A stretch of 64,000 nucleotides of DNA from an uncultured Alphaproteobacteria bacterium (GTDB lineage: Bacteria; Pseudomonadota; Alphaproteobacteria; HIMB59; GCA-002718135), in the NCBI GenBank assembly GCA_902511405.1, contig CABXEZ010000001.1, positions 48,071 to 112,070 of the forward strand. The letters are read 5' to 3'. A model generated the notes under the pieces. The model worked only from the letters and a program-made list of their open reading frames with translations, was not told the DNA's origin and searched no databases. Below, piece by piece: positions 18,542 through 27,076 of this stretch (positions are counted from its first letter, which is position 1; every line of letters starts with the position of its first letter). The position numbers and the translations under genes are program-made.

Positions 18542-19837
18542 TATAACATGTGTTTGTCCTTTCTTAATTTGCAAAACCTGAAGATCTCTCTCAATTCGAT
18601 TTTTTGAAAAATAAAAATTACCATCTACTCCTGCAAACCTTATTTTATTATCTTGAAGAGTTTCATATAAAGTTAATGTTGTATGATCATTATTAATTAA
18701 GTAATCTAACAATCCCACAAGATCATAGGGTAGGGTTGATATTCTTAACGGCCTTTCCTCATATAAATTTTGGTAATCATCGTTAAGTTGCTTCCTTTTG
18801 TTTAATTCAATACCTGGATAGATTGCCCCGCTTAAACTCGGCTCATCATAAAAAACCTCATCGTCCCAAGCTCCTGTACCAACGAACCTCACTACATTTG
18901 GATCTATGTCGTAATAAGGTAAAAGTGGGGCCACTTGAAGCAATCTGAGTCCATAATCAGCGATTATTATATGAGTAAAATCGAAATCTTTTGTTGTTTG
19001 AAATTTTTCAAGCTTAATTAATCTTTTTTTTGACTCTTTGTCTTTTTTGTTTGCCAATATTTGTTTTTGTCTATTCAGTTCATATTTGCGAAGTTCATAT
19101 TTTCCAAGTTCTTTTATGGCCTCAGGGGCATTGGTAAGGTCTTTATTATAAGATGCTCTATTAATAATTATTGATTTGCTTTGATCTGCAACATTATCAA
19201 TAATTGAATTTATTCCAAAACCATATTCATTTTCTGGATAAAGAAGAGCGACTTTAGAATTATTAGGAAAAAAATTAAAAATAGTTTTCAATTCATTTTC
19301 TGGAAAAAAATTAATTAAAAATACACAATTTTTTGCTAAAGTTGTAGTTGAGGAAAATGAAAAGAATATGGCTCCATTAGAACAAAACTGATGGAGTGTC
19401 TGACTATCTGATGAGTTTAATGGGCCAATGAAAATTTTTCCAGCCAAATTTTGGTTTGTCAAAAAATCATTTAATTCTTTTTTGTTTTCATAAATTTTAA
19501 TTGTAAAAGAAATATTTTGTATTTTTTTTTGATAAACTGCTAACTCAATTATATTAATGAATTGGTTTACAATTTCAGGCCTATCTTTTTTAGACAAAAT
19601 AATTGTAATATTATTTTGAAGACTTTCATCAGGAATTATAAATGATGGTTTTTTTTCTAATTTTTTTTCTTCTAACTTTACATTTTCTTGCTCAGTACCT
19701 GACTCTACTAAAATTTCAGTTGAAATTAAAATATCTGTTTTTTTATTTTTATTGTTTGCAACATTATTTACTGGAGCACATGAGGCTAACAATATAAAAA
19801 AGATTACTGATATTTTTATGAAAAATGGCTTGTACAT
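18533..19837 (-). CDS. LpoA/LppC-family outer-membrane lipoprotein (penicillin-binding protein activator)
   Basis: The ATG at 19837 gives 434 residues and a lipoprotein signal with Cys at 20 (FILLASC); the longer frame to 19963 runs antisense into rsmI and lacks a signal. The rest has the periplasmic binding-protein-like fold of YraM/LppC: FIGPLNSSDSQTLHQFC, VALLYPENEYGFGINS, FTHIIIADYGLRLLQVAPLLPYYDI, WDDEVFYDEPSLSGAIYPG. E. coli LpoA activates PBP1A; alphaproteobacterial members have the same domain but their partner is less certain. Its 5' end overlaps that of rsmI by 20 bp. Confidence 0.88.
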   Translation of the reverse strand: MYKPFFIKISVIFFILLASCAPVNNVANNKNKKTDILISTEILVESGTEQENVKLEEKKLEKKPSFIIPDESLQNNITIILSKKDRPEIVNQFINIIELAVYQKKIQNISFTIKIYENKKELNDFLTNQNLAGKIFIGPLNSSDSQTLHQFCSNGAIFFSFSSTTTLAKNCVFLINFFPENELKTIFNFFPNNSKVALLYPENEYGFGINSIIDNVADQSKSIIINRASYNKDLTNAPEAIKELGKYELRKYELNRQKQILANKKDKESKKRLIKLEKFQTTKDFDFTHIIIADYGLRLLQVAPLLPYYDIDPNVVRFVGTGAWDDEVFYDEPSLSGAIYPGIELNKRKQLNDDYQNLYEERPLRISTLPYDLVGLLDYLINNDHTTLTLYETLQDNKIRFAGVDGNFYFSKNRIERDLQVLQIKKGQTHVISK

Positions 19838-20663
19838 AGTTTCAACACCAATTGGAAACCTTGGAGATATAAGTTCGAGAGCAGTAAAGACTCTTGGTGA
19901 ATCTGATATAATTATATGTGAAAACCCAAAACATTCTCTCAAACTACTATCAAAATTAGACATTAAAAAGAAGTTAATTTCCTTACATGATTATAATGAA
20001 GAAAGTGTTATAGAAAAAATTAAAGACCATCTGGATAATAAAAAATTATCTCTTATTTCTGATGCTGGCTCCCCCCTAATATCAGATCCAGGATTTAAAC
20101 TTGTTAGGCATTGTGTTTTAAATAATATATATGTGACTATAATACCTGGGGCCTCATCGATTACTAGCGCCCTTCAACTTTCTTCAATTCCAATAAATGA
20201 ATATAAGTTTCTTGGTTTTGTTCCTAAAACAAAAAAAGGAATTAGTGATTTTATAGAGCTTTTAAAATACTCAGTTTGTACATCTGTTTTTTTTATCTCT
20301 ACTCATAAAATATTGTTATTTTTAGAAATGCTAGCAACAACAATACCAAATCAGAAAATTGCCGTTTGTAAGGAATTAACAAAAATTAATGAAAGAGTTT
20401 TTATTGGCACATCTGTTGATGTTTATAATACATTTAAGGAGAGCTCTAAAAACTCCCTTGGGGAATTTGTAATAGTTGTTGAAGAAGATAAAACTAATAA
20501 CAAAAATTCATTATCTAGACTAACTCCTGACATAATTGAGATTATAAATAAATTATTAGTAAAATTTTCTTTGACTGACACCGTGGAAATAGTGCATAGA
20601 ATTGGAAATATAGGTAAAAAAGAAATTTATAAAAAGGCCTTAGATATACAAAATGAAAAATAA
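19818..20663 (+). CDS. rsmI: 16S rRNA (cytidine1402-2'-O)-methyltransferase
   Basis: 281 residues from the ATG at 19818, giving the expected opening LYIVSTPIGNLGDISSRAV. Other signatures: IICENPKHSLKLL, SDAGSPLISDPGFKLV and IPGASSITSALQLS, all typical of the tetrapyrrole-methylase-fold RsmI. It 2'-O-methylates C1402 in the ribosomal P site. Synteny rsmI / lpoA-like / BON lipoprotein mirrors the enterobacterial yraL-yraM-...-yraP cluster. The 5' end overlaps the divergent lipoprotein gene, and the 3' end overlaps the BON gene by 11 bp. Confidence 0.94.
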   Translation: MKNGLYIVSTPIGNLGDISSRAVKTLGESDIIICENPKHSLKLLSKLDIKKKLISLHDYNEESVIEKIKDHLDNKKLSLISDAGSPLISDPGFKLVRHCVLNNIYVTIIPGASSITSALQLSSIPINEYKFLGFVPKTKKGISDFIELLKYSVCTSVFFISTHKILLFLEMLATTIPNQKIAVCKELTKINERVFIGTSVDVYNTFKESSKNSLGEFVIVVEEDKTNNKNSLSRLTPDIIEIINKLLVKFSLTDTVEIVHRIGNIGKKEIYKKALDIQNEK

Positions 20664-21234
20664 TATTCTGGTTACTCTCATGTTAATTTTTTTACTAAAT
20701 ATACTTAGCTGTTCTCCAGCTGGTATTTTAGCTTCTGGAGGGGCAACAGGAATGGTTGTTGCAGAAGGTGATAGAAGTTTCGGATCTGTTGTTGACGATG
20801 CAACAATCAAAATTAACATTGCTGCGAAATTTATAAATTCAGATGATAACTTATTTGTTGATGTTAGCACTAGTGTTTTAGAAGGAAGGGTTTTGCTTAC
20901 AGGCCTTGTTGATAATCAAGAAATTAGAATTGATGCTGTAAGAAGAGTTTGGGAAGTTGAAGGTGTAAATGAGGTTATAAATGAAATCCAAATTGGAAAC
21001 AGAGCTTCGCTAAAAGAATATGCTCAAGATGTTTGGATTACAGCGCAAGTAAGAGGTCTCGCCGCAAAAACAGTTGGTTTGAGGTCGGTAGCATATAATT
21101 TTGAAACAATTCAAGGCAAAGTTTATGTTGTTGGTATTACCTCTAGACCAGAGCAATTAGAAGCCATAATTGATGTTGCAAAAACTGTTAAGGGTGTAAC
21201 TGAAATTGTAAATTACGTAATCGTTAAAGATTAA
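20653..21234 (+). CDS. BON-domain outer-membrane lipoprotein (DolP/YraP-like)
   Basis: 193 residues with a lipoprotein signal ending ILSC (Cys 20) and two BON repeats: the first around 45-105 (DDATIKINIAAKFI...EGRVLLTGLVDNQEIRIDAVRRVWEVEGV) and the second to the end (GLRSVAYNFETIQGKVYVVGITS...AKTVKGVTEIVNYV). DolP binds anionic lipid and supports the BAM complex in E. coli; the same architecture and gene neighbourhood (rsmI, lpoA-like) support orthology. Translation is coupled to rsmI by an 11-bp overlap. Confidence 0.88.
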   Translation: MKNNILVTLMLIFLLNILSCSPAGILASGGATGMVVAEGDRSFGSVVDDATIKINIAAKFINSDDNLFVDVSTSVLEGRVLLTGLVDNQEIRIDAVRRVWEVEGVNEVINEIQIGNRASLKEYAQDVWITAQVRGLAAKTVGLRSVAYNFETIQGKVYVVGITSRPEQLEAIIDVAKTVKGVTEIVNYVIVKD

Positions 21235-21241
21235 TAATAAA

Positions 21242-21589
21242 TTATTGAGGGCCGACTTTTTCGCCTCCCAAAATATGTATATGAAAATGTGGAACTTCTT
21301 GACCGCCATCTATACCTGAGTTAGAAATTATTCGATACCCATTGTTTTTAATACCCATCTTATTAATCACCATTTCTATTTTTCTAAAAAAATCCGAAAC
21401 AATTTCATTGTCATTCTTTAAAACAAAATCAGATATATCAACACAGGGTGATTTGGGGACTGCTAAAATATGAATTTTTGCAGTTGGGTTTATATCTTTA
21501 AAAAACAACGTATTTTCATCTTCATAAATTTTATCACAAGGTATTTCGCCTCTAATTATTTTAGCAAATATATTATTTTCGTCGTACAT
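21242..21589 (-). CDS. HIT-family nucleotide phosphoramidase (HinT-like)
   Basis: 115 residues with the histidine-triad motif HFHIHILGG near the C terminus and the N-terminal FAKIIRGEIPCDKIYEDE typical of HinT. Such enzymes hydrolyse AMP-lysine and other nucleoside phosphoramidates. It is the last gene of the his cluster, overlapping hisE by 17 bp, and converges on the BON gene with 7 bp between. Confidence 0.92.
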   Translation of the reverse strand: MYDENNIFAKIIRGEIPCDKIYEDENTLFFKDINPTAKIHILAVPKSPCVDISDFVLKNDNEIVSDFFRKIEMVINKMGIKNNGYRIISNSGIDGGQEVPHFHIHILGGEKVGPQ

Positions 21590-21866
21590 CGTTTCTTTTA
21601 ACTAACTCTTTTTGAATATCTTGATAGCTTATTTTTTTTGAGCTTAATAAAACAAATAAATGATAAATTAAATCTGTTGCTTCTTCGATGGTTCTTTTTT
21701 TTGACCCCTTTAAATAATCTATAATAAGCTCTGCGCTTTCTTCACCAAATTTTTGTGCAATTTTTTTTTCTCCGTCTTTGAACAAACTCAAGGTGTAAGA
21801 TTTTTTTGATTTTGATTTTTTTCTATCCTCAATTATTGTAAATAAATCTAAAAATGGGTCATTCAT
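21573..21866 (-). CDS. hisE: Phosphoribosyl-ATP pyrophosphatase
   Basis: Second step of histidine synthesis. 97 residues of the all-alpha MazG-like fold, with metal-binding EESAELIIDYL and EEATDLIYHLFVLL. It is a single-function HisE, not fused to HisI, and hisI is not in this window. It lies one base after the hisF stop. Confidence 0.93.
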   Translation of the reverse strand: MNDPFLDLFTIIEDRKKSKSKKSYTLSLFKDGEKKIAQKFGEESAELIIDYLKGSKKRTIEEATDLIYHLFVLLSSKKISYQDIQKELVKRNDVRRK

Positions 21867-22628
21867 CTAAATTCTAACTTCTATATTTTTTTCTTTTAAA
21901 TAATTTTTTACATCCATTATACTAAATTCGTTGAAATGAAAGACAGATGCTGCAAGTAAAGCATCAGCTTTACCAATTTTAACTCCTTCATAGAAATGTT
22001 TAACAGACCCCACTCCTCCACTTGCTATAACTGGTATGCCTAATAGGTCGTTTGCACGAGATAAAATTTCAAGATCAAAACCTGACTTAGTTCCGTCTTT
22101 ATCCATTGAGGTTAATAATATTTCTCCTGCACCCAAATCTTCAACTTTTTTTAACCAATCTAAAGCATCTATATTTGTATTTTTTGTTCCTCCATGAGAG
22201 TGAACTTTCCATGAAGCACCATCTTTTTTTACATCAACAGCTACCACGATGCACTGACTTCCAAAATATTTAGATGAGTTTTTAATAATATTTGGATCTT
22301 TTATTGCAGCAGAATTTATAGAAACCTTATCAGCTCCTGCTTTTAATAAGTTTTGAATATTTTCAATGGATCTTACGCCGCCACCAACTGTGAGAGGTAT
22401 AAAAACCTCTTCTGCTGTTCTTTCAACCATTTTAAGAATTGTATCTCTATTCTCTAATGAAGCACTAATATCTAAGAAACATATTTCATCTGCACCATTT
22501 TCAGAATAAAACTTAGCTTGTCGAACAGGGTCTCCAGCATCAACTAAGTCTAAAAAATTAATTCCTTTTACAACCCTCCCATCTTTAACATCAAGACATG
22601 GGATAATTCTTTTTTTAAGCATTTCCAT
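21867..22628 (-). CDS. hisF: Imidazole glycerol phosphate synthase, cyclase subunit
   Basis: 253-residue TIM barrel. The catalytic aspartate is in IIPCLDVKDGRVVKG (Asp at 14) and the second in SMDKDGTKSG; phosphate loops are TVGGGVRS and ASGGVGS. It pairs with HisH, which supplies ammonia. It overlaps hisA by 14 bp. Full length with no anomalies. Confidence 0.96.
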   Translation of the reverse strand: MEMLKKRIIPCLDVKDGRVVKGINFLDLVDAGDPVRQAKFYSENGADEICFLDISASLENRDTILKMVERTAEEVFIPLTVGGGVRSIENIQNLLKAGADKVSINSAAIKDPNIIKNSSKYFGSQCIVVAVDVKKDGASWKVHSHGGTKNTNIDALDWLKKVEDLGAGEILLTSMDKDGTKSGFDLEILSRANDLLGIPVIASGGVGSVKHFYEGVKIGKADALLAASVFHFNEFSIMDVKNYLKEKNIEVRI

Positions 22629-23346
22629 CTAATATTTTTTGTGCTTCTTTTAAATCAATATTTCCCACATAAAAAGATTTCCCAGCTATAACACCTTCAA
22701 GATTATCAGAATTTATATTCCTTAATTGTTTTAAATCTAAATTATTTTTTAAACCACCTCCAACAATAAGTTTTTTGTTTGTTAAGAATACATTAGCTGT
22801 AATCATCTTCAGATTTAAACCTGTAAGCATTCCATCTTTTTCAATATCGGTTAGAACATAACCTCTTATGCTTGATGCATCATATGTTTGAAAAATTTTT
22901 TTTGGTGTGAAATCACTTTCTTCAACCCAACCTTTAATCATTATTTTATTTTTTAAAACATCAAGAGCAACGTATATTTTTTGTTTAAAATTTTCTGCTA
23001 AAGTTTTAACCTCTTGACTATTGCTAACCGCATAAGATCCAATAATTAAAAAATCAGCACCTAAATCAAAATAACTTTTAGCAATATTTTTTGAGCGTAT
23101 TCCTCCCCCAATTTGAATGGGTATTGATATAGTATTTCTAATATTTTGAATTGTCTTATTGTTTATATCGTTTCTTCCAAAAGCCGCGTCAAGATCAACA
23201 AGATGTAATCTTTTACAACCCTGATCTTCAAAATACTTTGCTTGATCAACTGGATTTTCATTAAATACAACACTTGTGTTGTCCTCACCTTTGCTGAGTC
23301 TTACGCATTTATTTTCTTTAAGATCGATCGCTGGAAAAATGTTCAC
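22615..23346 (-). CDS. hisA: ProFAR isomerase (phosphoribosylformimino-AICAR-P isomerase)
   Basis: 243-residue TIM barrel of the HisA type: FPAIDLKENKCVRLSKG with the catalytic Asp near residue 8, QIGGGIRS, and the second catalytic Asp in LTDIEKDGMLTG. Fourth enzyme of the histidine pathway. Its stop overlaps the hisF start; its start is immediately preceded by the GNAT gene stop. Confidence 0.95.
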   Translation of the reverse strand: MNIFPAIDLKENKCVRLSKGEDNTSVVFNENPVDQAKYFEDQGCKRLHLVDLDAAFGRNDINNKTIQNIRNTISIPIQIGGGIRSKNIAKSYFDLGADFLIIGSYAVSNSQEVKTLAENFKQKIYVALDVLKNKIMIKGWVEESDFTPKKIFQTYDASSIRGYVLTDIEKDGMLTGLNLKMITANVFLTNKKLIVGGGLKNNLDLKQLRNINSDNLEGVIAGKSFYVGNIDLKEAQKILDGNA

Positions 23347-23882
23347 TATAAATCTTTAAAATAATAATAACCCCTTATTCTTGTTCCATTAATAAAGGCG
23401 TATGATGGGTTTTCTCCCCACTTAGAAAAGCCTTTATTTTCAAAAAGCTGAATAGCGGCTGACTGGGTCTCTCTGATATCTAGTTGAATACATTTTTTAT
23501 TATTTTCTTTTGATATTTCTAACGCCCTATCTATCATTGCCTTTGCCAAACCGTAACCCCTAGCCCAAGGGGCTACAAAATGAGATTGTATTTTAGAAAT
23601 ATTTTTTTGAGCTTCATTATTTGGGGGATAAAATGATATTTGTGAAGCACCAGCAATTGTACCGTTTAATCTCCCTACAATCAAAATATTAGATTTGATT
23701 AAAATTAAACCATTCCAATATTTTTTTAAAGTTTCTATTGGCGGTATTGTTAACCAACCAAAACCTCCTCCAGCTTTAATTGCTTGCTCTGTAATACTGC
23801 AAAGATCTGCAAGATCTGTTTCAGAAATTTTTTTCAAGCTATCGACAGCAATGTTCATATTTTCTTTTGCTAGACTGTTCAT
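23346..23882 (-). CDS. GNAT-family N-acetyltransferase inside the his operon
   Basis: 178 residues with GNAT architecture: a strand pair around LIVGRLNGTIAGASQISFY, then the acetyl-CoA-binding loop in APWARGYGLAKAMIDRALE (Q/RxxGxG/A type) and QLDIRETQSAAIQLFENKGFSKWG. It is translationally coupled on both sides (4 bp overlap with hisH, 1 bp with hisA). It is not a known histidine enzyme; its substrate cannot be deduced. Confidence 0.85.
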   Translation of the reverse strand: MNSLAKENMNIAVDSLKKISETDLADLCSITEQAIKAGGGFGWLTIPPIETLKKYWNGLILIKSNILIVGRLNGTIAGASQISFYPPNNEAQKNISKIQSHFVAPWARGYGLAKAMIDRALEISKENNKKCIQLDIRETQSAAIQLFENKGFSKWGENPSYAFINGTRIRGYYYFKDL

Positions 23883-24508
23883 AGTTTTATAAAACTTTTA
23901 ATTATATCCAACCCCTGATCTGAGCTTTTCTCAGGATGGAATTGAAGGCCGTATATATTTTCTTTATTAACAATAGAAGGAAAATCTATTCCATAGTTAG
24001 TTTCTGCCAAAATATTTTCTTTATTTTTACAATTAAAATAATAGTTATGAACAAAATAATAGTCAGTTTCTTTGGGGTTAATTTTAAGGTTTTTATTTAA
24101 TACTCTTATTGAATTCCAACCCATATGGGGCATTTTAAGATTTTTACTAGGAAGCTTTTCTATAGTCCCGTCTATCCAACCCAACCCATTATGGTTTCCA
24201 TTCTCTAAGCTTTTATTTGCAAGGAGCTGCATTCCAACACAAATACCAAAAAATGGTTTCTTTTGAATAACTACGAAATTATTTAACTCTTCAATCATTC
24301 CTGGAATTCCCTCCAGTCCCTTAATGCATGTTTCAAAGGCTCCTTGACCAGGAAGCACAATATGGGTTGATTTTTTTATTGTCTCTGGGTTTCCAGAAAT
24401 ACAAACATCTGCATCAATGTTTTCTTTTTTTATTACTCTCGCAAATGATTGCTTTGCAGACAAAATATTTCCAGAACCATAGTTAATTATGGTTATGTTT
24501 TTTTTCAT
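23879..24508 (-). CDS. hisH: Imidazole glycerol phosphate synthase, glutaminase subunit
   Basis: 209-residue class I glutamine amidotransferase. The nucleophile elbow is GICVGMQLL, the oxyanion region PGQGAFE, and the His/Glu of the triad lie in LQFHPEKS near the C terminus. It provides ammonia to HisF. It starts 4 bp after the hisB stop. Confidence 0.95.
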   Translation of the reverse strand: MKKNITIINYGSGNILSAKQSFARVIKKENIDADVCISGNPETIKKSTHIVLPGQGAFETCIKGLEGIPGMIEELNNFVVIQKKPFFGICVGMQLLANKSLENGNHNGLGWIDGTIEKLPSKNLKMPHMGWNSIRVLNKNLKINPKETDYYFVHNYYFNCKNKENILAETNYGIDFPSIVNKENIYGLQFHPEKSSDQGLDIIKSFIKL

Positions 24509-24512
24509 TAAT

Positions 24513-25100
24513 TTATAGTGTGCCTTTTGAAGATGGTATTATATTTTTTGTTCTTTCATCTACAGTAAGTGCCTGTCTTATGCTTCTTGCAAACGATTTA
24601 AAACACGATTCTATTATGTGATGATTGTTATCGCCATAAAAGTTCTCAATATGTAAATTGCATTTAGATGCATTACAAAAAGCTTTAAAGAATTCATGGA
24701 AAAGCTCTGTGTCCATTTCACCTATTTTTTTTAGACCTAAATTGACCTTCCAAACAAACTCAGGTCTACCAGAAAAATCAATTACAGTTCTAGATAAACT
24801 TTCATCCATCGGTATGTAGAAAAAACCATATCTATTGATTCCTTTTTTTTCTCCAATAGCTTGATTAATTGCTTCTGCAAGAACATATGCGGCATCTTCA
24901 ACAGTGTGGTGAAAATCTACATGAATGTCTCCATCAGCTTTAAGCTTTAAATCAATAAGACTATGGTGTGAAAAAATTTCCAACATATGATCAAAGAAAC
25001 CTATACCTGTAGAAATTTCATTTTGACCTGTGCCATCTATGTTAATTTCACAAGAAATATCTGTTTCTTTAGTCTTTCTGTTTACTTTTGCGTTTCTCAT
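24513..25100 (-). CDS. hisB: Imidazoleglycerol-phosphate dehydratase
   Basis: 195 residues from the ATG at 25100 (MRNAKVNRKTKETDI), the usual start; the frame extends to 25142 without similarity. Manganese-binding histidine motifs HHTVEDAAYVL and HHIIESCFKSFARSIRQA are both present, together with GIGFFDHMLE. It is a stand-alone IGPD without the phosphatase domain found in E. coli HisB. First gene of the his run, divergent from hslV across about 100 bp. Confidence 0.95.
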   Translation of the reverse strand: MRNAKVNRKTKETDISCEINIDGTGQNEISTGIGFFDHMLEIFSHHSLIDLKLKADGDIHVDFHHTVEDAAYVLAEAINQAIGEKKGINRYGFFYIPMDESLSRTVIDFSGRPEFVWKVNLGLKKIGEMDTELFHEFFKAFCNASKCNLHIENFYGDNNHHIIESCFKSFARSIRQALTVDERTKNIIPSSKGTL

Positions 25101-25203
25101 AAAAACGCCTAATATCAGTGATATATAAAATATTCTAGCCAAATCACTTGATTAAAAGAATTAAGTAGCCATTTTTAAATTAGTAAAACAAAAAAATATT
25201 TAA

Positions 25204-25731
25204 ATGACAACTATTGTAGGAATTAGAAAAGATAATTTAGTAGTTATTGCGGGTGATGGCCAAGCCAGCTTCGGAAATACTGTTATGAAGCCGAATGTTA
25301 AAAAAATAAGAAGACTAGGTCAAGATGACTCTGTTATTTCAGGTTTTGCTGGCTCTACTGCTGATGCATTTGCTTTGTTTGAAAGACTAGAGTCCAAACT
25401 TGATCAATATAAAAATCAGTTAATGAGAGCGTGCGTAGAACTTGCTAAAGATTGGAGAACCGATAGGTATCTTAGAAGGTTGGAAGCCATGATGATTGTT
25501 GCAAACAAAGATGTTAGCTTATTGCTATCTGGTACTGGTGACGTAATTGAATCTGATGATGGTATTTTAGCTATTGGATCAGGCGGACCGTTTGCAAACA
25601 GTGCCGCAAAAGCTCTTTTAAAAAATACAGAGATGAATGCTAAAGATATAGCTATTGAGTCTTTAAATATAGCCGCAGATATATGTATTTATACCAATCA
25701 CAACATTATATCAGAAACAATCGAGATATAA
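25204..25731 (+). CDS. hslV: ATP-dependent protease HslV (ClpQ), peptidase subunit
   Basis: 175 residues. The N-terminal threonine nucleophile is exposed after Met removal (MTTIVG), followed by [26 protein letters not shown] and [13 protein letters not shown]. It forms the proteolytic double hexamer capped by HslU. Its TAA stop overlaps the hslU ATG (TAATG), so the two subunits are translationally coupled. Confidence 0.96.
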   Translation: MTTIVGIRKDNLVVIAGDGQASFGNTVMKPNVKKIRRLGQDDSVISGFAGSTADAFALFERLESKLDQYKNQLMRACVELAKDWRTDRYLRRLEAMMIVANKDVSLLLSGTGDVIESDDGILAIGSGGPFANSAAKALLKNTEMNAKDIAIESLNIAADICIYTNHNIISETIEI

Positions 25732-27044
25732 TGGAATCTAATTTTAGCCCAAGAGAAACAGTTTCTGAACTAGATAAGTTTATTATTGGTCAAAAAAATG
25801 CAAAAAGAGCTGTATCAGTAGCTCTAAGAAATAGGTGGCGAAGAAAACAATTAGATCAATCACTTAGAGATGAAATAGTTCCTAAAAACATTCTAATGGT
25901 TGGACCAACTGGATGTGGTAAAACTGAAATATCACGTCGTCTTGCAAAATTAGCTGAGGCTCCTTTTGTAAAAGTAGAAGCAACTAAATTTACAGAAGTA
26001 GGATATGTTGGAAGAGATGTTGAACAAATTATTAGAGATTTAGTCGAAATTAGTATCAACAGTACAAAAGAAAAAATGGGTAAAGAGGTAAAGGCAAAAG
26101 CAGAGAAAAATGCAGAAGAAAAAATTTTAGACATACTTGTTTCTAAAACCTCAAGCGAGTCAACAAGGGATAGTTTTAGACAAAAGCTTCGTAGTGGTGA
26201 GCTTAACGATAAAGAGGTTGAAATTCCTGTTGCAGCAAACTCATCAATGAATTTACCAACAATGGATATACCAGGCATGCCAGGCTCACAAATGGGGATG
26301 ATAAATCTTGGCGATATGTTTGGAAAAAACTTTGGTAAACAAAAAAAAATGAAAAAGATGACAGTTAGCGAATCTCATGATTATCTTCTTCAAGAAGAGA
26401 CAGAAAAATTGTTAGATCAAGATAAGATTAACTCTAGAGCTTTGGAAGATGTTGAACAAAATGGAATAGTTTTTATAGATGAGATTGATAAGATAACTTC
26501 TAGAAGTGAAAGAAGTGGGGCTGATGTATCTAGAGAGGGCGTTCAAAGAGATTTATTACCTCTTATAGAAGGAACGGCGGTATCCACAAAACACGGCGTA
26601 GTAAAAACAGATTATATTTTGTTTATTGCTTCTGGCGCCTTTCATTTATCAAAACCCTCCGATATGTTGCCTGAACTTCAAGGAAGGCTTCCTATACGTG
26701 TTGAGCTTGAGAGTTTATCAAAAGATGATTTTAAACTTATTCTTACTGAAACACAAAACAGCCTTATCAAACAATATGTTGGTCTCCTTGGCACTGAAAA
26801 AGTAGATTTAGAATTTGAAGAAGATGGTATTGATTCAATTGCCTCTTTAGCGACTGAAATAAACCAAAATGTTGAAAATATAGGGGCTAGACGATTACAT
26901 ACAATCATGGAAAAGCTTTTAGAAGAAGTTAGTTTTAATGCCTCTGATATTGGACCGACCACGATAACAATAGATAAGAAATTTGTTGAAACCAACTTAG
27001 TTGATTTAATAAAAAGTCAGGATCTTTCTAAATTCATACTTTAA
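25731..27044 (+). CDS. hslU: ATP-dependent protease ATPase subunit HslU (ClpY)
   Basis: 437 residues from the ATG at 25731. Opening [21 protein letters not shown] is typical; Walker A is GPTGCGKTE, Walker [12 protein letters not shown], and the pore motif is seen in [11 protein letters not shown]. The inserted I domain (~110-230) is Met/Gly-rich at its end. The C terminus DLSKFIL inserts into HslV. An upstream in-frame Met at 25683 lies inside hslV and is unlikely. Confidence 0.96.
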   Translation: MESNFSPRETVSELDKFIIGQKNAKRAVSVALRNRWRRKQLDQSLRDEIVPKNILMVGPTGCGKTEISRRLAKLAEAPFVKVEATKFTEVGYVGRDVEQIIRDLVEISINSTKEKMGKEVKAKAEKNAEEKILDILVSKTSSESTRDSFRQKLRSGELNDKEVEIPVAANSSMNLPTMDIPGMPGSQMGMINLGDMFGKNFGKQKKMKKMTVSESHDYLLQEETEKLLDQDKINSRALEDVEQNGIVFIDEIDKITSRSERSGADVSREGVQRDLLPLIEGTAVSTKHGVVKTDYILFIASGAFHLSKPSDMLPELQGRLPIRVELESLSKDDFKLILTETQNSLIKQYVGLLGTEKVDLEFEEDGIDSIASLATEINQNVENIGARRLHTIMEKLLEEVSFNASDIGPTTITIDKKFVETNLVDLIKSQDLSKFIL

Positions 27045-27076
27045 AGATTGATTTTAATATCAACCTTACCTAACGA

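Noticed and set aside
26678..26995. 105-residue frame antisense to hslU
   Set aside because: Shadow of conserved HslU coding sequence.
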